In this document: piece by piece, positions 53,582 to 62,509 of the stretch | Numbering within the stretch: position 1 is the first letter of the stretch | How the letters are laid out: every line of letters starts with the position of its first letter | Assembly (NCBI RefSeq): GCF_040932485.1 | Contig: NZ_JBFRBH010000001.1 | Span: forward strand, 744,001 to 808,000 | Length of the DNA stretch: 64,000 nucleotides | Source of the DNA: Gymnodinialimonas sp. 202GB13-11 | GTDB taxonomy: Bacteria > Pseudomonadota > Alphaproteobacteria > Rhodobacterales > Rhodobacteraceae | Direction: 5' to 3' | The notes under the pieces: model-generated | The model's input: only the letters and a program-made list of their open reading frames with translations | Told to the model about the DNA's origin: nothing | Databases searched by the model: none | Position numbers and translations under genes: made by a program

Positions 53582-54613
53582 CTACGCCGAGTCCCGCAAA
53601 ATCAGCCTTGCGGGATAAAGTGTTTCTTCGCGGGCGTTTAAGTGGCCGCCATTCTCGATCAGCTCAAACATGGACCTGACAGAATGTTCGGCAACGGCAT
53701 CATAATCATGTGCTGCTGTGGTCAATGAAGGGCATGTGAATCGCGAAAACGGGTGGTCATCGTGGCTGGCGACTCGCAGATCGCAGTTTTTCGCCCGACC
53801 CACACGAAGGCCCCGTTCGTATGCGGCGGCCAAAAAACCGATGGCGAGGCGATCGTTGCTGCACAACACCGTACCGCTGGTCAGCTCGCCCGCATCGAAG
53901 GCCGCATGAGCCCCGGCGCGCCCGATTTCCTCAAATCCCCAACCGTGCCCGTTGACCTTATGAACAACCGGCTCGTGCCCCTCGCGCTCCATCGCCGCAA
54001 TGTAAGCCGCCCGCCGTTTGTTGGCGTTCGGGTTTGCAGGCGTGCGCATCTCGAAAAAGCAAGGCGGCGTGCCGCTGCGGCACAGATACTCAACGGTCTG
54101 ATTAACGAAACTGGCGTTGTCCGAGCCAATAAACGCCTCGCCCATCCCATCTAGGTTGCTGTCAAACAAAACGGTCGGGACATGAGCGCAGAACGTCTCA
54201 ATCGTGGATTTATCCGATGCCCGACCAAGCGGCGCGAACAAAACGCCTGCCGGTTTCACCGACCGCAGCGTCTCAAGATTGTCGTTTTCCTGCTCGGACG
54301 TGCCATGGGAACTCAGGAGGATAGGGCGAAAACCGGCCTCGATGACCAGCGTTTCAATGGTGCGCGCGATTTCTGAGAAGAACGGGTCAGACAGGAACGG
54401 TACGACGATGCCGATATTCTTCGTCTGCTGCCGGTTCTGGTTTACGGCATAGATGTTGGGACGATAATCGTAGCGGTCCAGAGCAGCTTCGATGCGCTCA
54501 CGGGTCTTTGGGCGTACAGAATCGGGATCATTGAAATACTTCGATACGGTCGGACGGGAAATCCCGCTGACCGCTGCAAAGTCTTCCATATTCCTGATCG
54601 TCTCGCCCGGCAT
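53582..54613 (-). CDS. LacI family transcriptional regulator of the polyol operon
   Basis: 343 residues. The helix-turn-helix and hinge are MEDFAAVSGISRPTVSKYF and RERIEAALDRYDYRPNIYAV, followed by a periplasmic-binding-protein-like effector domain (IGIVVPFLSDPFFSEIARTI; VLCSNDRLAIGFLAAAYERG). The frame stays open upstream across tRNA-Thr, so the ATG at 54613 is preferred, at the start of the DNA-binding domain. Two palindromic operators flank it; autoregulation and repression of smoE, relieved by a polyol, are inferred. Confidence 0.93.
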   Translation of the reverse strand: MPGETIRNMEDFAAVSGISRPTVSKYFNDPDSVRPKTRERIEAALDRYDYRPNIYAVNQNRQQTKNIGIVVPFLSDPFFSEIARTIETLVIEAGFRPILLSSHGTSEQENDNLETLRSVKPAGVLFAPLGRASDKSTIETFCAHVPTVLFDSNLDGMGEAFIGSDNASFVNQTVEYLCRSGTPPCFFEMRTPANPNANKRRAAYIAAMEREGHEPVVHKVNGHGWGFEEIGRAGAHAAFDAGELTSGTVLCSNDRLAIGFLAAAYERGLRVGRAKNCDLRVASHDDHPFSRFTCPSLTTAAHDYDAVAEHSVRSMFELIENGGHLNAREETLYPARLILRDSA

Positions 54614-54679
54614 AACCTTGCTCGATGGTTTTGTTGGAAAGAGCGTAGGGCAGGGCGCAGGTTGTGAGAAGCAAAAAAT

Positions 54680-54695
54680 CTTTGCGCGCGTAAAG
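54680..54695 (-). promoter_or_regulatory. LacI-type operator in front of the regulator gene
   Basis: CTTTGCGCGCGTAAAG is a 16-base dyad with one mismatched pair. Its core matches the smoE operator (TTTACGCGCGTAAA) in 13 of 14 bases. It is 66 bases upstream of the regulator start. Confidence 0.75.
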
Positions 54696-54754
54696 TTTTC
54701 GTGCGTGACACGGGAATTCCGCGAACAATTTTTGCGGCTTCGCTGGGGATTTCC

Positions 54755-54829
<75 letters not shown>

Positions 54830-54917
54830 GTTCAGGTGGCGGCGGTTTAGTGTCTTCGCCCCAACCTTGCAAGCGCAATCTGGACCCTTCCGGCGCGGCG
54901 GGTTAAAGCCATGTTCC

Positions 54918-55082
54918 ATGGCGTCCGACCAAGGCAAGAAACAACCCGGCAAGCCCGCCCCAAAGACCCGTGAAGATCGGCTCAAGGCGGCGCTCAAGGC
55001 AAATATGGCCCGGCGCAAGGCACAGACAAAAGCCCGGGCGCGCGCGCAGACGCAGCCCGAAGACGGGCAGAGCAACGAGTAG
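54918..55082 (+). CDS. Small basic hypothetical protein, 54 aa
   Basis: A Lys/Arg/Gln-rich 54-residue protein ([20 protein letters not shown], then [13 protein letters not shown]), probably largely helical or disordered. It lies 10 bases before murA and is likely cotranscribed. I recall similar short basic reading frames upstream of murA in related genomes, but no function. Coding status rests on position and composition. Confidence 0.55.
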   Translation: MASDQGKKQPGKPAPKTREDRLKAALKANMARRKAQTKARARAQTQPEDGQSNE

Positions 55083-55092
55083 AGGCAGGCAT

Positions 55093-56355
55093 ATGGATAG
55101 AATAGTCGTCAAAGGCTCCGGCCCGCTTTCTGGCCAGATCCCAATCGCAGGGGCGAAGAACACCTGCCTCAAACTGATGTGCGCGGCCCTTCTCAGCGAC
55201 GAACCGCTCACGTTGACCAACGTACCCCGCCTCTCGGATGTGGCCACACTTAGCGAGCTTTTGGAATCGCTCGGCGTCGAAGTGGGTCGCCTGAATGAAG
55301 GCCAGACGCTTGCGCTGTCGGCCACCAATCTCACCTCTCACCTCGCGCACTACGACATCGTTCGCAAACTGCGCGCCTCCTTCAACGTGCTCGGCCCGCT
55401 TATTGGCCGCACGGGCGAGGCCATCGTCAGCCTGCCCGGCGGTTGCGCCATCGGTGCGCGCGCCGTCGATTTCCATATCACCGGTCTGGAAAAGATGGGC
55501 GCGAAGGTCGAGCTGAAGGACGGCTACGTCTATGCCTCAGGCGATCTGAAGGGGACAGAGGTCGAATTCCCGTTCCCTTCCGTCGGCGCGACTGAGAACA
55601 TCATGTGTGCCGCTGTGCGCGCGAAGGGCACAACCGTCATCAAGAACGCCGCGCGCGAGCCCGATACCAAAGCGCTGGCGGATTGCCTTATAGACATGGG
55701 CGCCGACATCGAAGGCGCGGGCACTGAGCAGATTGTAGTGCGGGGTGTCAACAAGCTGCACGGCGCGACCCATCGCGTCATTACCGACCGGATTGAACTC
55801 GGCACGTACATGGTCGCCCCCGGTATCGCGGGCGGCGAAGTCGAATGCCTCGGCGGTGAACGCCATCTGGTTGAGGCACTCTGCGTCAAGATGGAAGAGG
55901 CCGGGCTTGAGATCACGCAGACTGAAGCGGGCCTAAAGGTCCGCCACCCCGGTGGGCGACTGAAGGCCACCGATGTAACCACCGCACCATTTCCCGGCTT
56001 CGCCACCGACCATCAGGCGCAATTCATGGCGATGATGTGCTTCGCCGAAGGCACCAGCCAGCTGGAAGAGACGATCTTCGAAAACCGCTTCATGCATGCC
56101 CCCGAACTGATCCGCATGGGGGCCAATATCGAAGTCCATGGCAACACTGCCCGCGTCACCGGCGTTGAAAGTCTGCGCGGCGCGCCGGTCATGGCGACCG
56201 ATCTGCGCGCCTCCGTCAGCCTGATCCTCGCCGGCATGGCGGCAGAGGGGGAGACGGTCGTGAACCGCGTCTATCACCTTGACCGCGGCTATGAGCATCT
56301 CGTCCGCAAGTTGCGCGGCGTAGGCGCGAATGTGGAAAGGCTCTCCGATGGCTGA
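55093..56355 (+). CDS. murA: UDP-N-acetylglucosamine 1-carboxyvinyltransferase
   Basis: The first committed step of peptidoglycan synthesis: transfer of enolpyruvate from PEP to UDP-GlcNAc in the cytoplasm. 420 residues; [15 protein letters not shown] near residue 20 (Lys), the catalytic Cys118 in [16 protein letters not shown], and [18 protein letters not shown] near 305. Cys at the catalytic site predicts fosfomycin sensitivity. The DUF2948 gene overlaps its end by eight bases. Confidence 0.97.
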   Translation: MDRIVVKGSGPLSGQIPIAGAKNTCLKLMCAALLSDEPLTLTNVPRLSDVATLSELLESLGVEVGRLNEGQTLALSATNLTSHLAHYDIVRKLRASFNVLGPLIGRTGEAIVSLPGGCAIGARAVDFHITGLEKMGAKVELKDGYVYASGDLKGTEVEFPFPSVGATENIMCAAVRAKGTTVIKNAAREPDTKALADCLIDMGADIEGAGTEQIVVRGVNKLHGATHRVITDRIELGTYMVAPGIAGGEVECLGGERHLVEALCVKMEEAGLEITQTEAGLKVRHPGGRLKATDVTTAPFPGFATDHQAQFMAMMCFAEGTSQLEETIFENRFMHAPELIRMGANIEVHGNTARVTGVESLRGAPVMATDLRASVSLILAGMAAEGETVVNRVYHLDRGYEHLVRKLRGVGANVERLSDG

Positions 56356-56815
56356 AGATGCACGGTTCGAAGATGGCGGCGAACAGCCTGTCGCTTTGCG
56401 CGCCCTCGAAGCCGCGGATGTTCCCGTCCTCTCGGCCCTCGTGCAAGATGCGGTCTTCCCGATCACCGAGATGACATGGGATCGGACCCGCCGTCGCTTT
56501 GCCATCCTACTCAATCGTTTCCGTTGGGAAGACCGCGGCAGCAAGGATGGTCCCCAGCGCACCCAAGCGGTGCTGGCAATCGAAGATGCGATGAAAGTGT
56601 CCAGCCAAGGCATTGACCGCTCCGATAAGGATACGATCCTGTCGGCCCTCGCGCTGGAATGGGAGCCGGGCGAAGACGGCACAGGCCGTCTGACCCTGAC
56701 CCTTGCAGGGGATGGTGCCATCGCCATCGACGTTGAGGCGCTCGAGATCACGCTCAAAGACGTCACCCGGCCCTATCACGCCCCCTCCGGCAAAACCCCG
56801 GACCACGGACAATGA
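56348..56815 (+). CDS. DUF2948 family protein
   Basis: A 155-residue soluble protein with the DUF2948 landmarks [35 protein letters not shown] and a C-terminal [20 protein letters not shown]. Its function is unknown. It overlaps murA upstream and the GNAT gene downstream (ATGA). It is commonly near hisD in Rhodobacteraceae. Confidence 0.9.
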   Translation: MAEDARFEDGGEQPVALRALEAADVPVLSALVQDAVFPITEMTWDRTRRRFAILLNRFRWEDRGSKDGPQRTQAVLAIEDAMKVSSQGIDRSDKDTILSALALEWEPGEDGTGRLTLTLAGDGAIAIDVEALEITLKDVTRPYHAPSGKTPDHGQ

Positions 56816-57816
56816 AGGCCCGGGCGCTTGAGGCGGAAGACCTGAGCGCCCTGGCAGAGCTTCGCCTCGACGGCATCCGACGCTTCCCACAAGCGTTCCT
56901 CCTGACCGAGGCCGAGGCCCGTGAAAGCGATGCTAACCTTCTGGGCTGGATCACCTCAGGCAACGCGCTGGGGTTGTACGATGGCAAACGCCTGATCGGC
57001 TTTGCGGGCCTGCGCGCCATGGGTTTTTCCATGGCCGAACACCGCGCCCATCTGGGGCCGTTCTACGTCGCACCGGATCATCACGGCACCGGGGCCGCCG
57101 ACACGCTCCTGACCTTTGCCTGTAACCTCGCCCGAACACGTGGTGCGCAGCAGGTGGAACTTTACGTCGCAACGCCGAACACTCGCGCGCGGAATTTCTA
57201 TGCCCGCCACGGCTTTGCGGTCATGGGCCAAGTTCCCCGTGCCGTGATCCAGAACGACGAAACCGTCGACGACCTCTTTATGGTCCGCGACCTGACAAAG
57301 GACCTGCCGTCACCCGGCCCGGACGGTCTGCGCCGCCTTGGCCCCGGCGATTGGCGCGCCTTCCGTACGGTCCGGCTGGAGATGCTGGAAGAGGCCCCCG
57401 AATTCTTCGGCTCCACCTATGCCGAATGGGCGGCGAAGGCCCCGGATCAGATCATGGCGTGGCTCGACACGATCCACCTCTTTGCACAGGTCAGCGGCGG
57501 CCGCGCGCTGGCGACGGCCGGTTGGTATCGCAAGCCCGGTGCGGTGCAGGCCCACCGTGCTGGGGTCATTGCGGTTTACACAACACCAGAGGCGCGGGGC
57601 AGGGGGCTGGCGTCAGCGTTGCTATCCGCGTTGGAAAAGGATGCCTGCGAAAACGGCGTCTCTCAGTTTGAGCTGAGCGTCGGCGACAACAACCCCGCAG
57701 CCCGCGCCGCCTACAGCGCGTCGGGCTACAAGCTCATCGGCACAATCCCCCGAGCGCTGAACTATTCCGGCACGCTCGTTGATCAGCACGAGATGGTAAA
57801 ACCGCTCACGGCTTGA
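56812..57816 (+). CDS. Tandem GNAT acetyltransferase
   Basis: 334 residues with two GNAT domains, about 1-162 and 170-330. Domain 1 motif A: LGPFYVAPDHHGTGAADTLL, then YVATPNTRARNFYARHGFAV. Domain 2: VIAVYTTPEARGRGLASALL and VGDNNPAARAAYSASGYKLI. Domain 1 has HHGTGA instead of the usual Q/RxxGxG/A, so domain 2 may be the better acetyl-CoA binder. The substrate is unknown. Confidence 0.88.
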   Translation: MKARALEAEDLSALAELRLDGIRRFPQAFLLTEAEARESDANLLGWITSGNALGLYDGKRLIGFAGLRAMGFSMAEHRAHLGPFYVAPDHHGTGAADTLLTFACNLARTRGAQQVELYVATPNTRARNFYARHGFAVMGQVPRAVIQNDETVDDLFMVRDLTKDLPSPGPDGLRRLGPGDWRAFRTVRLEMLEEAPEFFGSTYAEWAAKAPDQIMAWLDTIHLFAQVSGGRALATAGWYRKPGAVQAHRAGVIAVYTTPEARGRGLASALLSALEKDACENGVSQFELSVGDNNPAARAAYSASGYKLIGTIPRALNYSGTLVDQHEMVKPLTA

Positions 57817-57867
57817 GGCCCCGGCCCCCCCGCGCTATCTGCCGGGGACGGATCGCCGGAGGGGCCC

Positions 57868-59181
57868 ATGCCAATTTTTCTGAACACCCAAGACGCAGAT
57901 TTCGACACCCGTTTTGAGGCCCTCCTGCACATGAAGCGTGAGGACGCGCCCGAGGTCGATGATGTCGTTGCAGGCATTATTGCCGATGTTCGCGCCCGTG
58001 GCGACGACGCGGTGATCGAGCTGACGTCAAAGTTCGACCGCCTCGACCTTACGCCGGAAACGCTCGCCTTCACGCCGGACGAAATCGCGCAAGCCGTGGC
58101 TCAGGTGCCTGCTGAAGAACGCGCGGCTCTTGAACTCGCCGCCGAGCGTATTCGCGCATATCACGTCCGCCAACTGCCCGAAGATGCCCGCTGGACAGAC
58201 CCTGACGGCGCAACGCTCGGCTGGCGTTGGGGCGCGGTCTCTGCCGCCGGCCTCTATGTTCCGGGCGGTCTTGCCTCGTACCCCTCAAGCGTCCTGATGA
58301 ACGCCATCCCGGCCCAAGTCGCTGGTGTCGAGCGCCTCGTCATTTGCGCGCCCACACCCGATGGCGTGGCCAATCCGCTCGTCCTGCTGGCCGCACAGCT
58401 CTCGGGCGTTGACACGATCTACCGCATCGGTGGCGCGCAGGCCGTGGCTGCTATGGCCTACGGGACGGCAACAATTCAGCCCGTCGACAAGATCACTGGC
58501 CCCGGCAACGCCTTCGTGGCTGCCGCCAAGCGCCGCGTGTTCGGCAAGGTTGGCATCGACATGATCGCTGGGCCGTCCGAGATTCTCGTCATTGCGGACA
58601 AAGACAACGACCCCGACTGGATCGCCACCGACCTGCTCAGCCAAGCCGAACACGACGAAAGCGCGCAAAGCATCCTGATCACCGATGATGCTGACTTCGC
58701 CGAGGCCGTGGCCCAAGCGGTTGAGACCCAGCTCGAAACGCTCCCTCGTGCCGATATCGCAGGCCCAAGCTGGCGCGACTACGGCGCGATCGTCGTGACA
58801 GAAACCCTCGACCAGGCTGCCGCCCTCAGCGACCGCATAGCCCCCGAACACCTGGAGCTTTGCGTGACCGATCCCGAAGCCCTCTTCGCCAAGATCACCC
58901 ATGCGGGCGCCGTCTTCCTTGGCCAATGGACGCCCGAGGCCATCGGTGATTACATCGGTGGGCCGAACCACGTGCTGCCCACCGCCCGTTCGGCGCGGTT
59001 CTCCAGTGGGCTGAATGTGCTCGATTTCATGAAACGCACCACGCTTGCCCAAATGTCCCCCGAAGCCCTCAAGGCCATCGGCCCCGCGGCCGTTACTTTG
59101 GCCACATCCGAGGGGCTCGGCGCCCACGGCGCATCGGTGCAGGCCCGGCTCGATCGCCTCAACCGGGGGGAGGGGGAGTGA
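57868..59181 (+). CDS. hisD: Histidinol dehydrogenase
   Basis: Catalyses the last two oxidations of histidine synthesis, L-histidinol to L-histidine, with NAD and Zn. 437 residues; KITGPGNAFVAAAKRRVFGK, GIDMIAGPSEILVIAD, the Zn-ligand Gln/His segment LSQAEHDESAQSIL, IAPEHLELCV and GGPNHVLPTARSAR. Upstream GGAGG ribosome site. Confidence 0.97.
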   Translation: MPIFLNTQDADFDTRFEALLHMKREDAPEVDDVVAGIIADVRARGDDAVIELTSKFDRLDLTPETLAFTPDEIAQAVAQVPAEERAALELAAERIRAYHVRQLPEDARWTDPDGATLGWRWGAVSAAGLYVPGGLASYPSSVLMNAIPAQVAGVERLVICAPTPDGVANPLVLLAAQLSGVDTIYRIGGAQAVAAMAYGTATIQPVDKITGPGNAFVAAAKRRVFGKVGIDMIAGPSEILVIADKDNDPDWIATDLLSQAEHDESAQSILITDDADFAEAVAQAVETQLETLPRADIAGPSWRDYGAIVVTETLDQAAALSDRIAPEHLELCVTDPEALFAKITHAGAVFLGQWTPEAIGDYIGGPNHVLPTARSARFSSGLNVLDFMKRTTLAQMSPEALKAIGPAAVTLATSEGLGAHGASVQARLDRLNRGEGE

Positions 59182-59183
59182 CC

Positions 59184-59651
59184 ATGCACATCTGCCACAT
59201 CGAAATCGACACCCAAGGGATGCCCGCCCCAACCCCCGAGATCGAGCAGGAGCGTAAGGTCGCCATCTTCGACCTGCTGGAAGAGAACACCTTCTCCATC
59301 CCCCGCCACGACGCCCCCGAAGGTCCCTATCGCGTGACGCTGGCAATCCGCGATAAGCGGCTGGTGTTCGACATCGACACCGAAGAGGGCGCGGATGCGA
59401 CGGAATTCCACCTCTCGCTTTCGCCGTTTCGTCAAACTGTCAAAGACTACTGGCAGATATGCGAGTCGTATTTCAACGCGGTCAAAACCCTGCCGCCCAA
59501 CCAGATCGAGACGATCGACATGGCCCGTCGCGGCATCCACAACGAAGGTGCGCGGCTGCTGCAAGAACGTCTCGAGGGCAAGGCCGAGGTCGACAATGAC
59601 ACCGCCCGCCGCCTCTTCACCCTGATCTGCGTGCTGCATTTCGGGGGCTGA
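59184..59651 (+). CDS. UPF0262 family protein
   Basis: A 155-residue soluble protein conserved in alphaproteobacteria, with HICHIEIDTQGMPAPTPEIE at the start, FHLSLSPFRQTVKDYWQICE and a C-terminal DTARRLFTLICVLHFGG. Function unknown. The ATG at 59184 is preferred over a GTG at 59178 that overlaps the hisD stop but lies too close to the ribosome site. It normally follows hisD. Confidence 0.92.
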   Translation: MHICHIEIDTQGMPAPTPEIEQERKVAIFDLLEENTFSIPRHDAPEGPYRVTLAIRDKRLVFDIDTEEGADATEFHLSLSPFRQTVKDYWQICESYFNAVKTLPPNQIETIDMARRGIHNEGARLLQERLEGKAEVDNDTARRLFTLICVLHFGG

Positions 59652-59655
59652 GAAG

Positions 59656-60114
59656 GTGGCGGACGACTTCCCCCAATCCGTCCTGTTCTGCTGCGACCAC
59701 AATTCCACGCGGTCGCCGATGGCAGAGGGCCTGATGAAGAAGTTCTATGGCCACCGCGCTTATGTGCAATCGGCTGGCGTGAAACACGAGCTTGAGATTG
59801 ATGGATTCGCGGTTGCCGTCTGCGCGGAGCTAGGCGTCGAGTTAGAACGCCACCGCGTCCGCTCCTTCGATGAGATGGAGGAATGGGGCGATGACCTGAC
59901 CGGCTTTGATCTCATCGTGGCCCTTAGCCCCGCCAGCCAGCGCCGTGCCCTCGACATGACACGCACCTTCCATATCGACGTGGAATACTGGCCGATCCTC
60001 GACCCAACCGGGCTGGGTGAAACACGAGAGGCGAAACTGGCCTCCTACCGCCAGGCCCGCGATCAGATCGTGGGCCGCATGCAGGATCGGTTTGGCCCTG
60101 CTTCTGAGGCTTGA
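59656..60114 (+). CDS. Low-molecular-weight protein tyrosine phosphatase-like protein
   Basis: 152 residues from a GTG start, four bases after UPF0262. The P-loop is LFCCDHNSTRSPMAEG (Cys13-x5-Arg19); the acid-type region is YWPILDPTGLGETREAKL near the C-terminus (Asp). It could be an LMW phosphatase or a related arsenate reductase. In related genomes infA normally follows; here a membrane hydrolase gene does. Confidence 0.9.
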   Translation: MADDFPQSVLFCCDHNSTRSPMAEGLMKKFYGHRAYVQSAGVKHELEIDGFAVAVCAELGVELERHRVRSFDEMEEWGDDLTGFDLIVALSPASQRRALDMTRTFHIDVEYWPILDPTGLGETREAKLASYRQARDQIVGRMQDRFGPASEA

Positions 60115-60240
60115 GCGCCCATAAAGGGCCGCAAACGTCCCATTAATCTGGCCTAACGCATTTCTCACAAATTTCTCACGCGCTGAATTGCGGGCGCCTG
60201 TGATACTTTCCCTAGCGTCACTTTGATATTGGGGAATGTC

Positions 60241-62415
60241 ATGGACACTCATTTGATTGTTGCCGTTCACGGTATTGGTGAACAACGACCCGGCGAAACT
60301 GTTAATGCCATTGTCGGCGCCGCGACCACGCAATTTGAAAAAGACGACCCTTTGTTTTTGCCGGTCACGATTGAAGGTGACGTGGTGGACCTTGCAGACA
60401 ACCGTCTGCAGGAACAGCCGCGAAACGGCACCTTCTTTCCGTCGCACCTGCGCACGATCAAGGCCGCGCAGGCCCACACGCCTGAAGAACGGGCCGTCTT
60501 TGCCGAGGTCTTTTGGGCCGACAAAAGCCCCGCACCCCATGGCGCGTTCTGGACCATTTTCGACCTGCTGAAAATCGTTCTGGGCCTTGGATATCTGGCG
60601 ATGGAAAACGCAGAAAGCAATCGCGGCCGCTACAGCGTCTGGCTGGTGCGTTTCTTTATCTGGACGTTCTTTTGCTTCGTCGCCCCCATCAATGCGACGC
60701 TCCTGATTTCCGCGTTGTTTCTGCTGCTGGAAGCAACGCCTCTATGGTCGGAGTCCGTCTACAAATACTTCCCGATCCTCTTCCTCGGCCATGCCCTTCT
60801 GACAATCGGCATTGGGCTTTATATCCGGTTTTCTGCGGCCAAAACGCATCTAATGCGATTGTTCGGGTCGGGCCTGATCAGCGTTGGTATCGTATTCTTG
60901 CTGGTTTTGTGGCTCTCGATCTTTTTTGACGGCGTCAATACGCTCCTGTGCAATGGAACTGATACCCAATCCATTGCCATTGCGAACAACATCGATTGCT
61001 ATTTCAGCTTCATCCTGTGGCTGATGGAAATCAGCTGGCTTGGCATTATTTTGCTTGCCTTGGCCATCAGTGTTATTGGCATGGTGGGGGCGATGTTCGG
61101 CCTTTCCAGCGCAGACGCCAATCATGAAGAAAGCGTCGCCGCGCGGATCCGAGATGCCGTGACAGGCGTGCGGATCATCTACCCGTCCATCTGCGCGGCC
61201 ATGGTCATTTTCTGGAGTGTCATCGCCTCAAGCCTCTGGCTGTTTCTGTTCAATGTTGCCCGGGGTCTCAGTCATGAGGTCGAGGCCCGCTCGTCCGAGG
61301 CATCCCAGAATGACCAAAGCGGAGATGCGCCAGCGGAGTCCGCTGCGCCGACCCCGGACTCGGTGCTACTTGATCCCGTCACCACTGGACAGCCCGTCGA
61401 GGATCCCAACAAAGTCACGGGGCTATTGTTTGCGCTGCTGGAAGAGAAGTTCCTGCTCGTGAACCTGTCGTCCAGCTTTGCGCTCGTGGCGGCGGTAATC
61501 CTGGTGATTGTCCTCGCGGCCCTGATCGTGATCCGAAAGACCCGGGCGAAGCTTTTGTTCCAAAAGGCCGAATGGCGCAGCCGACTGATTTTGAACCCAA
61601 TCATTCGCTATTTGTTGGTGGTTGGTCTCGCCATCGTGGCGCTGGGTCTGGCTTTGCCCTTCTTTGAAAATACCGAGGACAGTTGTGCGGACAGTGCCCT
61701 CCAAGCCATCAGCACTTGTTGGATGAACAGCCAAAAGCCCTTCTTCGCAGCCTTCCTTCTGCTTCTCGGGATCGTACTCTTCCGCTTTTCACACCAGATT
61801 TCGGGTGGGTTGGGCATCTTCCGCGATATCGTGACCTATTCCGTTCAGGAAAGCTGCGCCTGGACACAGGATCCGGAGAAACGAGCCAAGAACTTCACCC
61901 AGCGCGATCAAATCAACGCCCGCTTCCGCCGCACGCTGCATTACGGGTTGGAGGCGTTTCAGCCCACGCGCGTGACCATCATCGCCCATTCGCTTGGCTC
62001 CATAATCGCTACCCGCATGTTGCACGACCGCGACGTCAAAGCATTGCTCGCAAAAAACGGCAATCCCGAAGTGGTTTTGATCACTATGGGCTCCCCCGCC
62101 ACACACATTTACCGCCGCTATTTCAAAGAGTTCTTTCAGATCTCCACGGATGACATGCCGCTGGCGGAAACCCCGGGCGCGCCCGTCAACAAGGCGTGGT
62201 ACAACATCCACCGCGAGGATGATTTCGTGGGTACCCGTATCGGAGATGATATCGAAAAGGACACACCGGATCTGGCGCAGAACTTCTCAGTGCAAGCCGG
62301 TGGCCATACCGGTTACTTCACCGATGGTCATGTCTGGAAGGTTTTGCGCGACCAAATCGGCTTTCGCCTGTTCCCATCGCAATTCATGACGGAGCGCCGT
62401 GAAGCGGCGGAGTGA
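60241..62415 (+). CDS. Polytopic membrane protein with a split alpha/beta-hydrolase domain
   Basis: 724 residues. The N-terminus LIVAVHGIGEQRPGETVNA looks like the oxyanion strand of an alpha/beta hydrolase. Residues about 100-540 hold some eight or nine hydrophobic segments (for example WLVRFFIWTFFCFVAP, VGIVFLLVLWLSIFF, FALVAAVILVIVLAALIVI) and an acidic Ser/Pro loop. The hydrolase core resumes with VTIIAHSLGSIIATRM (Ser584), REDDFVG (Asp660/661) and GGHTGYF (His689), a plausible triad. I recognise no named family; lipid or lipoprotein hydrolysis at the membrane is an inference. Monocistronic, with 126 bases upstream. Confidence 0.85.
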   Translation: MDTHLIVAVHGIGEQRPGETVNAIVGAATTQFEKDDPLFLPVTIEGDVVDLADNRLQEQPRNGTFFPSHLRTIKAAQAHTPEERAVFAEVFWADKSPAPHGAFWTIFDLLKIVLGLGYLAMENAESNRGRYSVWLVRFFIWTFFCFVAPINATLLISALFLLLEATPLWSESVYKYFPILFLGHALLTIGIGLYIRFSAAKTHLMRLFGSGLISVGIVFLLVLWLSIFFDGVNTLLCNGTDTQSIAIANNIDCYFSFILWLMEISWLGIILLALAISVIGMVGAMFGLSSADANHEESVAARIRDAVTGVRIIYPSICAAMVIFWSVIASSLWLFLFNVARGLSHEVEARSSEASQNDQSGDAPAESAAPTPDSVLLDPVTTGQPVEDPNKVTGLLFALLEEKFLLVNLSSSFALVAAVILVIVLAALIVIRKTRAKLLFQKAEWRSRLILNPIIRYLLVVGLAIVALGLALPFFENTEDSCADSALQAISTCWMNSQKPFFAAFLLLLGIVLFRFSHQISGGLGIFRDIVTYSVQESCAWTQDPEKRAKNFTQRDQINARFRRTLHYGLEAFQPTRVTIIAHSLGSIIATRMLHDRDVKALLAKNGNPEVVLITMGSPATHIYRRYFKEFFQISTDDMPLAETPGAPVNKAWYNIHREDDFVGTRIGDDIEKDTPDLAQNFSVQAGGHTGYFTDGHVWKVLRDQIGFRLFPSQFMTERREAAE

Positions 62416-62423
62416 TCCGCCGC
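62404..62423. terminator. Hairpin spanning the stop codon of the membrane hydrolase gene
   Basis: GCGGCGGA-GTGA-TCCGCCGC, a perfect eight-base stem whose loop contains the TGA stop. No T run follows, so its terminator role is uncertain. The 94-base gap to znuA holds no gene. Confidence 0.35.
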
Positions 62424-62509
62424 CTATGACTTCATGATCGCCACCGGACCCGCAAGAACTCAGCGTTGTATGGACGAAGCCATGCATCCGCTCCACGACC
62501 GTCCTTCGC

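Noticed and set aside
60115-60240. A missing infA in the gap before the membrane hydrolase gene
   Set aside because: The gap is 126 bases, too short for the 72-codon infA, and no frame matches it.
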